Shown: positions 33,009-48,130, counted from the stretch's first letter. The stretch: 64,000 nt of DNA from Musa acuminata AAA Group (GCF_036884655.1 NC_088338.1:3664001-3728000), one strand, 5' to 3'. The notes: generated by a model not told the origin, from the letters alone. A program made the numbers and translations.

Positions 33009-36000
33009 CTACTCCTTGTTCTTCGATGACCGATCCTTCTTGGGCCCTCCGAGAATGCGGGAAATCTGCAGACCTCTACTGAACGCCTGGTTGAACAGCA
33101 TCCTTGTCTGGAACTCAGAGACAAATGGGAACCAAGCTAAGAACGCGATCGGAGTGAACAGGAGCAGACCCATGATGATTTCGTAGCCTCGTGCAAGTGC
33201 CTTAATCGATCCCCAGAAGTTGGAAGGGACAAGAGGTTTACAAGCTTGTGCAATCTGACAAGTATGACATGTATCAGTTCCACAAGTTGGTGTTTTAAGG
33301 TAGAATGGATGGGAAGAGTCGGTGTGGTTTGACTTACCAGAAGCAAACTCCATCCAGTAGGCATGAAGGCAAGGAAGCAAACAAGTATATCTTGAACCGT
33401 CATGTGCGCGATAGCTATCAATATGATCAGAACGGAGACAAAGGCTATGAAGATAAGCCCCTTTATCAACCGGAACACAAGCTGAAACTCCGCACTGAAT
33501 CTTCGCCTCCCTACCGACACGGCCTGGAAAAGCAGAGAAGTAGAAAAGATTCGTAAATTCACAAAGAAAGTTATGCAGATACAAGGCTAACGGACACAGT
33601 GCAGCAATACTCTAGTAAGAACACATGAAAACAAGCCACATTTTGAATCAGCAAAAAGAGCACTATCTTCACTGTTTTATATACAACCATAGGACTGCAG
33701 TTTATAGCAAATAAAGACAAGCCAAAATGTCACCACAGCACATCCAGAATACAAAGGTAATGGAAATGATGCAGAATTACTTTAGTAAGAACACACGAAA
33801 ACAGACCACATCCTAAATCGGCAAAAAGAGCACATACTTAGATTTCAATTTCTATTGGCACTATCTGTAGACCATAGTACTTGAATTTACGCAGTTTATG
33901 GAAAATAAATACAAGCCAAATGTCAACAAAGTACATCGAGTCTTAGTAGGTTCGCTAAACATTTTCAAGGAACTGTTTGAAAATATGGAAGAAATGTATG
34001 TAATTCATTCATCTCTAGAATGACAACCCTCAAATATACAGAATTCTAATAATCCCATAGTCCTTGGCACTAGAAAGATGTTATATAGTCACCTTATTGT
34101 CACGGTGCGTATTACGAAATCACTCTGAATCAAGTAAAGTCCACTTTAACGATCCAAGGAAAGACAGGATGAAAAAAAATGGATCATTAGCAATAACCAC
34201 CTAACCTATAATTTCTCTTTAAGATAACTGTTGGAAAATTCAAGAAAAAAAATTTGTCAGCTGCCATTAGTTATTTTGCATCAAAATTCTTATTGTATAC
34301 CGCGAAGAGAACTCTTACTGGATTCAAATGACAAAAGCACTGTAGAAAAAATAGTATGACAAGATTACCAAATCCTCAGTTGTATAACACTTTGCAGCCA
34401 TGAGATGAAGAGAAAGCTATGAAATTATACTAGTTAAATGAAACTTGTTTTGTAGGAAGTATCTCAAGTGGGTCATCCAGTGTTTCAAAGTTCTTCCAAC
34501 ACAATACATCAAGTAAAATTACTAAAATATCAGAGAAAACTTATCTATGAACTCAGAAAACGCTGATGTACCTTCATGATGAACAATATCCCCAAGATCA
34601 CAAGCCATGAGATACCATAAACCTGAAAATTATTCACAATTTACTTGTTAGGTTACTTATATTCTTCAGATATTCTAGTTAAGAGATAACAAAGAATGAA
34701 TCAACAGGACTCCATGCTGTTTGGTAATTACCAGCACACTTCTGGTATGTTTTGTTATATTCAAGTGATAGACGAGACCATATTGGTAGATTAGAAAGCG
34801 TAAGGCGAGCACTATTTCGGCAATGATACCACGCTTCCCAGTGTACCTAAGATGTTCTTGCTCCTTCTCCCACCATGATTCCCAGCTCTTCTCTGGTAGC
34901 ACACCAATTCCCCCACGGTTACTAATCCATTTATTCCAATCTGTCCAATCATCAACAATCTTTTGCCACTCAAATCCTGAAGGATTAAATAGGAAAGGGG
35001 AGAATAGCCAGGTGCCAACCATAAACCACATAGAAGCAGTGATAAAAATGTATGCCACTGGACCTCTGTAAGATTGCCCAAAGATCTCGTATACAACAAG
35101 CAAAATCAGCAATTCTAGACCCTTAACAAAATGGCTACGTGAATATAACCTATAATTATCAGCAAACTTTGCATGGAAGACAACAAAGCCACGCCCTGTA
35201 GCTCTGTATTCAGCACCACCATGGAGCAATGTCCTCCCATAATAGTGTGTCTTGGTCCCCAGCAAAAAAGTAAAGAACACGGAAGCCAACTGTAACTGCA
35301 TAAGTATGAATTCACTAAGTGCATTGCGGAATCCTCTTTCCAGACCACTTTCCATCACCATAGGCAGAGCCATTAGAAATCCAAGTTGCACAAAGGACTG
35401 GGAAGCAAGAGCAACTTGAAGAGGCTGGTTGTGCATGAACTTTCTTCCAGTGGCTAGTGCTTCATCAAGCCCACTGAGAACAAGATATAACCGGCCATAA
35501 AGAAATACATACACGGTTAACACAGTTACCTGCAAGTAGTAAACAGACTAATGTTTAGCTTCAGCATGAACCAGTTACAAAATCAGAAAACAGTGGAGGA
35601 TATAAGTCATACCAGTGTACTGAAGTAGAAACCAACAGTGGTGAAGTAACATGACAACATTCTAAAGAAATCAAAACGGTGACCAAGCCTGTATATGTCA
35701 CGACTCAATGTCTGTTCTCCATTTCCATTTGCAATCTTTGCCTCGAATAGTGAGATCTGGTTAAGACCCACGTCTCTCCCCTTACCAACTTGCATGTATT
35801 CATGATGTGTAACATTGCCTTCACGAAGTGTGGAGTTGAAACCTGCCAACAAAACACCATATCTGTTACAATATAGACACCCAAAGAATATAAAAATCAA
35901 ATTCTTGAAAATTAGTGACATGCCTGCAAATATATCTTCACTCAAATTGATAATCTTGGAAGCCTTGCTTACACCACCCCGGGTTAGATGGAAAAGTCTA

Positions 36001-37082
36001 TCGAAGACATCCGGATGGCCATAATGAAATCGAACCCTACACACGAAGACAAGAAAACATAGGAGCTGGGACAATACACAAAGTTAAAAAGAAAAAAGGC
36101 TATTGAATACTATGCAGGAAGAAGCCAGCAAAAGTGCTACTTTCATTTTTTGTGGCATTTTGATTGGTCACAAAATCAAATGGATCTACGGCTCTCAATA
36201 AAGATTATTATGTCAGCATAAACATCACTTGAGCACCTATGCATGTGAAGGAAAAAAATACTGAAGTCCTAAGCACCATGAATAGATAAAACGCAGATAT
36301 CTCCTCCCACCTCAAACTCTCCCTGACAGCAAACAAAAAAAGAACCTAGTAGTCTAGTAAAGTACCTTGCAAAGAAAGATGTAACCTGTGAATCCAGTGC
36401 AAGATCCAATAACTGGAGTCACAACCAGTACTGCATGGAACAATAAAAGGTTGCAATCTGGACATTAGAGCATCATACATCCAATTATCAACTCTTCCAT
36501 GCATTCACACACCCCAATACAGATAAGAGCATCCCACACCTGTACCCATATCTCAATGCATTCTTCATTTCAAATCTCCTTTTTAGTTCCTTGCAATGCT
36601 ACAATTCCTGGTATCGGTTTCTAGGTAATCTACAGAATTCAAAGTAAATAACTTGTAGAAACAACTCCACCTTAGATCACCATATCTTTCAAAAAGATAC
36701 TTTGTACTTTATCTTTAATAATAACTTGAATAAATACTACTTCATCAAGCCTACATCCCCCTTATAACTCCAAAAAAAAGTATCATAAGTTTCACATTTG
36801 TTGATGCTAAAATTTTTTTTAGCATCTCAGTTAATTAACATATGAAATTATATATTATCATTCTAACATTAATTCAAGAATAATGACAATTTTTAATATA
36901 TAAATTAATCAGATAGCAACAATATGAGAAATAAATTGTATAGCATTTGAGGCTTAATGCAGACCACTTAATAAGGCAAATAAAAAAAAAATAGCACTTA
37001 GATGGTAGTTAACAGAGTCAACTAGTTCTAAGGTCATGATGCACTCCACATTTGAAGAGAACCATGGCTACACACCTAAATC

Positions 37083-37139
<57 letters not shown>

Positions 37140-40100
37140 TAATTATTACATTAAATGATGCACATGATGCTCACAAGTGGACTCGAACCTGAGACCTATA
37201 TTACTTGTGCAACAAATGCAATAACTTGTCTCAACAGAAATCTATCACTTGTGTTACACACCTAAATCTCATGAGACTAAAATGCCAAAGTGGCAGAAGC
37301 ATGATAGAAAATGAAAGCTAATAAACATGACTATCATCGATAAGATATAACCAAACAAGCAACCAACCTTTACTTGTATATCAACTGAAAAACCCATGCC
37401 ATCAAAATGAGGAAACATTTTTACTCCTTGGTAAAAGCTAAAATATCTAACAGACAGGAATCAACCATCAGCAAGGTGGAAACTTGTTACCTACTTACAA
37501 GAATATGATGCAAATACAAGCACACAGGGTTCTTGGCATTCCACCAATGCTATTGCCTATTGTGAGACATCTTATGACAGTAGCTAATAATGATATCGCT
37601 ACCACCAGCATGGTTTCTTTCCCTTACCAACATGGATTTTTCCCCTTAACAGCATAGTTAACATGATGCTCATCCTACCATAGAATAAGGCGACATTGAA
37701 GCTGAGGAAGTAAATCTCACCTCAAAGGATTGGCAAGTACACGCTGTCCAATAGTCACGAAGCTAGTCTCCTGATTTGACATAAACCAAGCGAGAGAAGA
37801 AACACTGCCAAAATTACTTGTGGTCAGTATCAAGCATAACACACAGAATATCAAGTTATATGCATAAAGTGAAGTGAGAAAATACCTCCCAGTAAATATA
37901 TGCTCCCTGACTCCAAGTATTGATGGATACCTTACACCATCATGTTTCTTTAGAAATTCTTGCATTAAATTTCTCATTTTCAGTGCCTCCTCCAGATAGT
38001 GTTCCTACAATTAATATGCTGAGCATGGCTGTAGCAACCAACAAATATACATAAGAAATATAGAAAATTCCTCTCTACCTGGTTCATATCTATAGTTTGT
38101 AAACCTTCACCACGTGTAAAAATAATGGCATGATTTTGATTTTCTGGCTTCCCTTCACCTAAGATGGCAGGACCAGGAAGTTTTATGCGATAAATTACCT
38201 GTTCACGAAAAACATAAGAAGCATTGGAATTAAGTTCATCAACAGTCAACACTGCAAGAATAGAAGCATTGTGTTAGCAGCTATTCTTCAGGCACAGCAT
38301 ACCATAACACCTCCACCAACCACACAATAAACTTACGTTTTCATATCCAACACAAATTCTTTTCTACTACAAAAAGGTAAAGAATTGTTGAGATTTGCTC
38401 TTCTCCTAGTGCTCACTCCATCATCATCAGGAAGATTGTGGGGCCTAACAAAACAACTCAAAAGGGGCACGCCTTTGGCAGATTTAGCCACCAGTCAATA
38501 CAATATTCAATGTAGCCCTAGCCCCAGTCAATACAATATTCAATTCAAAAGGAGAAAAAGGGCCTACCAAAACAAAATCCCTTTGTCAATACAAAGGGAC
38601 TTCGAAAAGATTGAGGAATGTGAAAAGACAGATATCGATCTAATAATTTGTCAAAGATATGTATTCAATGTAGCCCTAGCCTATATGCCGAGATGGAACA
38701 ACGAGAAAAGGCACAAGAACAGGAGGTAGAAAGATAAAAGGGAAACCCTGTTAGTGCTTATAACATAAATAGTGAGTACTGAATGTTGTGGGCACGTATA
38801 ATAGAACACTAAGAAACACTAAGACGAAACACAAATGTGGACATGACAATTAACAATTGTCTATCTTCTACATATTTCTAAATATTTTATATGTTAATAC
38901 ATAATAGTAAAAATTAAACAATTTACAATCATCCTAATATAACTTAAGAAAAAAGAATGGATAAAACATCAAGGAGGCACTGCTACATTAATCTAGAAGA
39001 ACAGAGTAACACATTTATAGACAAATTTTAACACTTGCAGAACATCAACTATAGTGTTAATCAGAAAGTGAAGCAAAAGTGTGAGGTTTCGGCAGAAGAG
39101 GCGGACAGAGAATGGCCATATGCAGCATAAAGTGATGTGTGAAGTCCAATCGATTTCAAGCATTTCTTCCTCATCTCTTCATTTTCTCATCTTCACTAAT
39201 TGCTGCTGATTTGCTGCCATTTGTACCCATTCTCTCTATCTCTGTTTTGCTACCACTTCTTTGCTTTCAACCAATAATGCTTACAGCTTCCTTCCAGTTC
39301 TGTGATTCCTGTGACTGCTGCAACTGCTTTTTTTTATTTCAGTCCAATGTTTCTTTATTTTCCAGGTCATATAATCCTATTCTTTGTTGTCTCCATTATT
39401 AATTATTTGATAACAACTTTTCAGCCTTAGACTTTATACTAGTACTTACACCACTAGCATAAGCAAACACTTCCAATAAGACTGTGTGACACCTTCAATT
39501 TCTAGCCACTCTTTTTTGTGGCTTTTCTTAAGATCTCAGAGAGAAGCTATGCATATGTGACTTGAGTCGGTGTATACAAGCTGGCATAGTTCCCCTTTGG
39601 TTAGAGTGGTAAGATTATAGGTAATATTAGTGTCAATTAGATGTCAAATTTTACATATGGCCTAACATTACCATGTTTACAGCATTGCTATTGCAATAAG
39701 TGATCACTTGTGAAGTGTGAACTATCACAGAAAGCCTTTTTAGTAAGTCTGGCTGACACCTTCAAATTCTAGCCATTCTCACTTTTGTGGCTTTTTTCAA
39801 GACCTCAGAGAGAAGCTATGTATACATGACTACAGATAGTGTATGCATACAAGATGATGGTAGTTTTCACGTCAATTACAGTGGTGAGATGGCAATATTA
39901 GTATCAATCAGGAGTCATATTTTATCACCATGTTTACAGCATGACTATTGCAACAAGCAATTATTTGTGGTTCATGGATGACTGACAAAAGCATAATTGT
40001 TTGATTTCATTTGCTGACAAAAAGAAAATAGCAAATCCTTAAAGGGATTTCAGAAAGATATTTAAATGCATATATAAGCATGATTCTTATCACAGCAAGC

Positions 40101-43100
40101 TGACTTCTCAAAGAAATCAAATGCCAATTTACAGATTTTAGCATGGAATAAAGTTGTCGTAAAAGTGATCACCAATCAAATTCATTATTTTGACAATATG
40201 TTGTTGTGTGGCCTTTAGATATTTGTATGGATTCACACATTAACTAATCTGCAAAACCTAGCTCACCATAAGAAATACAGGAGTGATGAAAAATCATCTT
40301 TCATCACAAAAAATTTAAAGATCAAGCATTTAGTTAGTAGATATAAGGATTGGAGGTTGCAAGCAATTAGCAGCAGACTAGAACCTGAGGAATTCTGCCA
40401 AATGGCTATAAGATAGATTATATTTCAGTGAACCTTACATATTACGACATTACTTTGAATAGTTAAGTTTATGCTGAGATCAAGAGAGTCCAAAATTTCA
40501 CTTCCATCAGTCTGAAATAAAAGTCAGAGAGTAAATTACAAAAAGAATCCTGGTGATTAAAAAATTTGTTAAACAAATCAATTAGGTTTCTTTCTCAAAT
40601 GTAGGGACTTTCGAGGACAATAATTAACATAGAATTTGGTAATATTATGAAAACATTTGCATAAATCACATGTCCAATTCTGCTTCTGGTTAACAACTTA
40701 ACAATAGAAATTGATACTCAGATTAACTATCTCAAGAATTTACTACTCTTGTTAAAATATAATAAAACAACTATACCTGGTCAAGATTCTGCACTGGCTC
40801 TGTAGAATCACCAGCCTTGGCTAAAGAAGCCTTAACCAATGCAGAATAATAAACCTTCTCATTTTTTTTATTTCTATCAGTGCTAGGTTCTTCAACCTCA
40901 TCAATATAAGCAACACGAAGAGATGGATACCTGTCAGATAAAACAAGACATAAGCACTCTAAAGCAATTATGCAGATTGAAGCTTCAAATCCTATGCTTA
41001 TATAATTACCAAAAAAAGAAGGAATAAACATTCTGGTCAAGAAAATTAGAAGATCTAGATACCATATTATCCATCATTCGGCAAATTTCATTCAGCACTT
41101 TAAAGAAACAGCATAAAAGAGTAGAACAGATAAAACAAAACATGATTGTTTAAAGTTGCAGATGATCCCATGTGAGCAACCAAAGATCTTTTCTCGTCAC
41201 AAAGTATCTTCATTACTTTTACCCCAAAGCATAAGATCAAAGCATACGTGGTCATGAGTCTTAGAATATCCTGAGCACGAGAGTCGCCTGAACGCTTCTG
41301 AATTCCATATTGCTGGCAGGAGACCACATAAGTAAACTTCATATCAGCCACAGCTTGGCATTGTGCCCATAGAGACCTTCCAACTTTTGAGTTCTCCTCA
41401 GATGTTAATTCGATGGCTTTATAACCATCCATAAGATCTGAAAGGTAGCATGTTGTCAAAATTTCTAATACACGAGTTTTATTGGAAGTGGTGGACAAAG
41501 AAACAACCAATTACTAGCATACCTTCATCTTTGGCCATGTCCAGAAAAGCTTGAAGTTCCAAAGCTTTCCGGTAATACATCATACCTCTAACTAAAATCC
41601 GATAGAAGCATACATTAAACTAAAATCCAATGATTTGAAAGGTGAAAGTGATGAAGCAAAATGGATTAGATGTATCTGTATAAGTTACTTGGTTATGAAA
41701 TCATGTCTACATCTCATACTAGCAAACAAGGAACAAGGTATTACCAGTCCTCGTCAAAGTCTGGCCCCGATATGATGCCCAAAGTCGTAGTTCCTCTTCA
41801 AATTCATCATACCTCTCACGAAGTTCTTCTTCTGTCTTGCACCCAACTCGCTCCAGAAAATTAGTCCATTCATCTGCAGCACAATGATAAAGCAAGAAAA
41901 AACTCAGCTAGTACAGAATAGTCACAAGAACAGAAAGTGCGAAAAAACCTCTAAAGAGTTGCATATTAGTAAAAAAAGAAAGCATGAAAAACCTGGATAA
42001 ATTTTCTGCAGGTAAAAAAGAATGGAAACACCATCCTCATTCGGCTCCTCAATCCCCTTTAGGGAGAAAAGAACATCCTCCTTATAATAGGGGGTCAAGA
42101 CGCTACATCAGCAAATGCTACAACATTATTTATCATCAACATAAATATTAAATCTTTAAAAAAAATGAAGAGCAACAGCGAAAAAAGAGGATAGGGAACT
42201 TAAAATCATAACGATTAAGCACAAATGCAAAATGCCTAGATGTGTAACAATTATTACAAGCCTCAAGCGAGCACCCTTTCATATTACTAGACTCAACTGA
42301 AAATAATGGATTTTCATCAAGCATCATCTTAGAAACAATTTGCAAATATATAAAATAATAATAGCGTCAGTTATACTAGTAAAAATCAATGTTATCTACA
42401 TGAATATAAAATCTCAAAAGATTAGGAGACCCTCGATGAACATTCCATAGGATATTGTTAATGAGACTTAAAGACTGAACCAATCATAGCAAGATAGTGG
42501 TGTATCGTACAAACAAATTAGTACAAATCCTGTTGTTTTTCTCCACCAGTACTCACAAGGTAGGACAACAAATGTAAGCTTAGATAAGTTGGAACCAGAG
42601 CAATTTAGCCTCAGAACAAGCTATTATATAACATAAATCTATCAATGTTGCAATACAATGATCAGTAAACCTGAATTTATAGGATACAGCTTACATTTTT
42701 GTAGTAATTATGTGCAATTAATAGTGAGCTGGAAATAATAAGTCCATATTCCCAATTTATATATGCATCAGATAATATTAATAAAATATAAAGGGGAATA
42801 ACAAAAATGACCACAGAGAATTGTCAACTTACGAAAATGCCAACATGTTACGGACTTTGGGTGCATTGGGCATATTCATAAACAAAGAGTTGCAGAAGAA
42901 GGAGATTCGCCTTTTTGCATCTATGTTAGCCGGCACATCCGATCCAGATTCCTTCACAGTAAGCAATAGATGCAGCCGCTTGATCTGGAAAAATCATGAT
43001 TTGAATATTAACATGAGAAAATCCAAACTTGCATGTAAAGATTGACTAAAATAAACGAATGGAATCATACAATCCTTAGAATAGCAAACCTTTTCTGTCC

Positions 43101-46100
43101 AAGCATCTGATTTTGGTAAAGGAAATTTGATAGTTCCAGCTTTTGCAAATAACTGAACTTGTTGGTCCAAGGGTGTAATTCCCTCATGCCTCCTATACGG
43201 CCCACCATGGTTGGAGTCCAGATAGCTGCACCAAAGAATTACTATTATGAACTAAGAACTTGATTTCAAAGCTAAACTCCATCTGGTGGTGGAAGCAAAA
43301 CTACAGAAAATCCAGTACTAGCTAGCAGATGTCTACAGTCAAGATGCATTTTCGTGAGTTACAGTGAGAGTAATGTGTAAAGTAATATAAAGTATAATGT
43401 GACAGAGGGTGCCAAAAGCCGGTAATCAGCAAGCTCAAACATAAAAAAAGGGCATCATAAATACTGAGTTACCAATTACACCCACTAAGTTTATGAAAGC
43501 AGCCATTTTCTGTCATGACATTGGCATGCCATTTATTGGTCATTGACTAGTAGCGAAATTCTTGTCAACAACAGTCTTAAGATGATCAAGTATCCTATTC
43601 TCACTTTTTTTTTACTAATGTTTCCTGAAATCATAAATCTATGATGAAATATTTTCATGAATAGAATACAATGTTTTAGGTGGCCTAATTGCATGTCATA
43701 TAGTAAATCATTATTTTAAATAATTTTATGAATTATAAAAAACTATTAATATCTGGTGGATTCAATAAATCTTATCAAGATTGTCCTATTTTTAATATAA
43801 AATATTCTATTTAGTATTTATACATTGTGGTACATCAGAACTGATGTCAATTGAAGATTGCTCAGACTTCTTGATAAAAATATATTTCTATATAGGAATG
43901 TTACCTAGGGATCAAGACAGTGGATTAAGAAGAAAAAACTTCACACAATTTACCACCTCGTACAACTTTTGTGCAACCAATAAACATTTGCTCACAATGA
44001 AATCCCACTAAAATATCTTACCCGGGAAGGTCATCTTCCATAATATCCCTTGTCACCACCTCAAGCATGTCTTGAAAAAGAATAATAACCTGGTCTCTGT
44101 CGGCCTCATTATTAGTCATCTGGCAGAACAAACAGTTAAGTGAACACTGCATCAGAGGAAACTGGAAAGTACTACATAACCTTTTAAAAACAAAAAACAC
44201 TTGTACCAGAAACTTAATCAACTCAATAAATTTGTTGCACAGACTGGGAAGATGACTCATGTTCAGCTCTTGCAGACTTCCCTTATGTACAAGTTCATCA
44301 ACCTTGGAGAAAATATTGTTTACAACCCTACCATGCGTCATCAATTCAAAAAATATTACAATTGAATATTTTGAGAAAAGGTGACTCAACAAAAAGAAAA
44401 GCAATAAAAAGTTTCAGCAGATATGGCAGAAACTAACTCACTCTTTTTCACGAGAATCATCATCAACTAAACCGTTAATGATGCTCTTAAATGATGCATA
44501 GCACTCTTTAACAGCACAATTCATATAAGTATCTCCAGTAATTCTCTTCTTCAGTTCACTATCTTTTCCATAGCTATCTTTTGCCATGTCAAGTGCTATT
44601 GGGATCTAACAGCGGCAGAATATAATACTCAAGTAAATTAGCATTAACTCAGCTTAGCACTAGACAAGAAAGTATTAGTGAATTCAAAACTCCCAAAGAA
44701 CCTTCTCTCCTCTCTTTACAGCAAAAGAGAGGAGAAAGGAGGCCAACACAAAAGAAATGCTATCTATCACTGGAATACCTTGCTAGCGAGTAAGAAAGGA
44801 GGCCACTGGACAATATTCAGATCATTCAGATCCCGGTCAGCTGTATATGGAACAAGCAACAAATCCATTTCCCTGTTTTGAATATCAGACTGTTTATCAA
44901 GCCTGAAGATAAAATATAATTCAATGATACCAAGAAGGTTAGCATGATACTTATTGCTTATTAGATCTTCATCTCGAAAACTGGTGATTATTTTATTCCA
45001 CATTTGAGCAAATCTTGCTGAGTCCTTGCTACCACTAACCGGTGACTGAAAGAACCAGCAAATGAATATTAATTGCACAGAAATATGAACTAATCATGAC
45101 ATAAAATTACTGGCAAGAATAAATTTAGCACAAGTTTGAAAGTATAGCAGGATAAGTATTTGAACCTCCTCAATCTTGCTAGATAAAGAAGCCCGAAAAC
45201 CCTTCCTTTTGCTTGCCTCAGATTTTTCAGGTGGAATCAAGCGGGAATTAAAGGCACCAGGAAGGGATCGAAACCTTGATCTTAACATTCCTAATGTGCG
45301 AATCTGGATCATTATGAAACAGAGAGTAATGGGATTATTAAGACATGCAAGCAATTCTTTCCCTTTCAAACAACCAACTTAACTAGTTTCTAGCATCCAC
45401 TACGATGTCAGCTGGATCTATAGCAACTCTGAGATTATTTTATGCATCTAAGATAAATATGATAAAAGAAACTAAAATTGGTGACTAGTGAAGTACAAAG
45501 ATGATTAAAGATAACTGTAAAAGCCCTTTCAAGGTGATTCCCAAAAATGACTTCTTCATCTTATTTTTCTTCAACATTAGATGATTCATCCTCCAACTAA
45601 TAGAACATGAACTTGATTTTGAAATAGCAAGGGTACTATATTACTGATGCAGTATGATCTAAACAATTTTGTAAGAACAGTTCCTGATAGGTGAACCATA
45701 AGAAGCTCTGGTCCAAGGATTGTCACTAAGCATCATACTCATGATAATAGAAGTTCAACCAAACCTTCTACCATCAGATGATAGCATGAATCCTAGTCTC
45801 TACAAGATCTAATATCAAGATACAAAATGTCAGATTGCCCCTACTAGACACGTCAAAACCATCCGAGTCTCTGGAAGAATTGCACAATGTCATCCCAAAT
45901 GATTCATACTCCTAATTTACCCAACTTAATCCAGTACCTCCCTAAACCCAATCCGATCGGTGTGGGGTTGATCACTGGAGCATTGTCGTGTTGGTAGAGA
46001 ACAGAATACGAGCATTTGCAACCTCTTGGCATTGCCTTCACCGAAAGGTAAAGCTACAAATGCTGTGCAGGATTTGGGGACCGGGAATGTTGTTGCGTTG

Positions 46101-48130
46101 TGGTCAGTTGGCCCCAGTAAAAGCCAATGCCACCCTACCACCAGCGCTATTCTAGCTGAATTAATTGTTCTCTGTTTCATGCTTTCGCCACCATTGGTGG
46201 CCTCCTCACTTGGCTAACTAGGTATGCCTCTTATTTTCCCTCCTTGTCCCTCTTCATTCTCCCCTCTCCCTGTGGCCAATACCTGCCACCACCTTCTCTT
46301 CCCTCTTATCTCCGTTCCCTCCCTCTTTTGCTCTCCCCCCTCCTATCTTCTCTCCCCACAACTAGCAACCACCATCCCCTCCCTCCTCCCTCTTCCCTTC
46401 CGCTTATCTCCCCTCTCTCTACAACCAGCAGTTGCCGCCACCCTCTCCTCTCTCCACAACTAGCAACCACCATCATCACCATCATCCCCTCCCTCCTTCC
46501 TCTTCCCTTCCACTTGTCTCCCCTCTCTCTACAACCAGCAGTTACCACCACCCTCTCCGCTCTCCACAACTAGCAACCACCCTCATCACCATCATCCCCT
46601 CCCTCCTTCCACTTATCTTCCCTCTCTCTACAACCAGCAGTTACTGCCATCTCCTCTCTCCACAACTAGCAACCACCCTCATCACCACCATCCCCTCCCT
46701 CCTCCTTCTGCTCTCCTCCCTTCTCTTCTCTTCCGAATCCTTCCTCTCTGCAACTTAATTCATCAATATAGCATTGCAATTCAACCCACATTTCAGATAC
46801 AATAGCAACCTAGCATACACCATGAATCATCATCAGAAATACTACAAGGAATCCTAGCTGAAAACTTGGAAGCAAGGATTTTAATTTCGAACAATACCGC
46901 CCACTACCGGGCGGTACCAACAATTGGGGCTGCTTCCGCCTCGTTACCACTCTAAATCGGTCGGTGACGGTCGATTTCGCCCGTCGCCGCCTACTACCGG
47001 GTTGTCATGGACTTAGCTGGAATTACTTAAGTTGTGAGGCACCCTTGCGGCCAAGATACGAACTTAGCTTGAGTTGCCTAAGTCGCGACGCACCCTTGCG
47101 CCAGCTTCTCGAACTTAGCTGGGTTTGCCTACGTCTTGAGACGTCCTTACGACATATGCGTCCGCAAAGGTTCAGCCTAGTTGCAACCTCGTACAGGTCT
47201 CGAAGGACCTGTAAAACAGAAAGTTGATTAGATTGAAAACGAGCGACGGACAAGTCCCGACGTCTCGCAAAGAGGGAAGCTTTACAAGCAATTCAGCAAG
47301 CACCTTGTGTGCACAGGAGAAAAGAGAGAGAGAGGAGGAAAACAAGAATTTTAGAAGGTAGAACGAACAGTTGCAAATCCACAAATAACTGCTCACCAGG
47401 TGCTGAGCGCGAAGGCAAGTTCCCGTCAAGTCAACGTGCGAACTTGTGAAGATTTTTCAATGCCCGACAATATACCGAAGCCCCATCCAGCCCTGTGCCA
47501 CCTGGGGGGTTCCAGGGTGCTGAGATGGCTGACATTTCGCGCGCTGCAATGGGCTGCAAAAAACAGCCCGTGGCACGCGAAAACGGAGCCATTTTGGGGC
47601 TTTCTGGCCCGGCGCGGTAAGCGGTCGCACTATGCACTGCAACATGTTCTAACATTTATTTTTACAAGCAAAAACACACAAAACCAATGCAAAACAGGTT
47701 GTCATGTCTCTGTTCAAGCACGCAAAAGGGACGAACGGTTCGTTGAACGAAGTTGTTGCGAGTGCGCGACGACCGTTCGTGACAAGGTGGTAATAACCTA
47801 GAGATTCGACGTCGCTCTCCCTCGACGATCCCGATTCATCGCCGCCCTCCCTCGCTGGACGCCGCAGATAGATGTTGCCTCCTCGTCTGAGGTGACGAGG
47901 CCTCGGCGTCGTCAGCGACTTCTCATCCGCGCGAGGAGAAGAAGCCTCAACGGCGTCGTGGGGAGAAAAAACGAAGTGTCGTCGAGGCGTCGTTTCTTCT
48001 CCCCACGCGGGCAGAAGCAATGAGGTGACGAGGCAGCGACATCTCCTCGCGCCCTTTTTTGCGCGAGGAGAAGGAAACCTTGGTTTCTTCTCCCCACACG
48101 AGCAGAAAAAGGAGACGACATCGCCCTTTA

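Noticed and set aside
46224..46758. Plus-strand Pro/Ser/Leu-rich frames
   Set aside because: They are translations of the CT-rich minisatellite; open in all frames because of composition.
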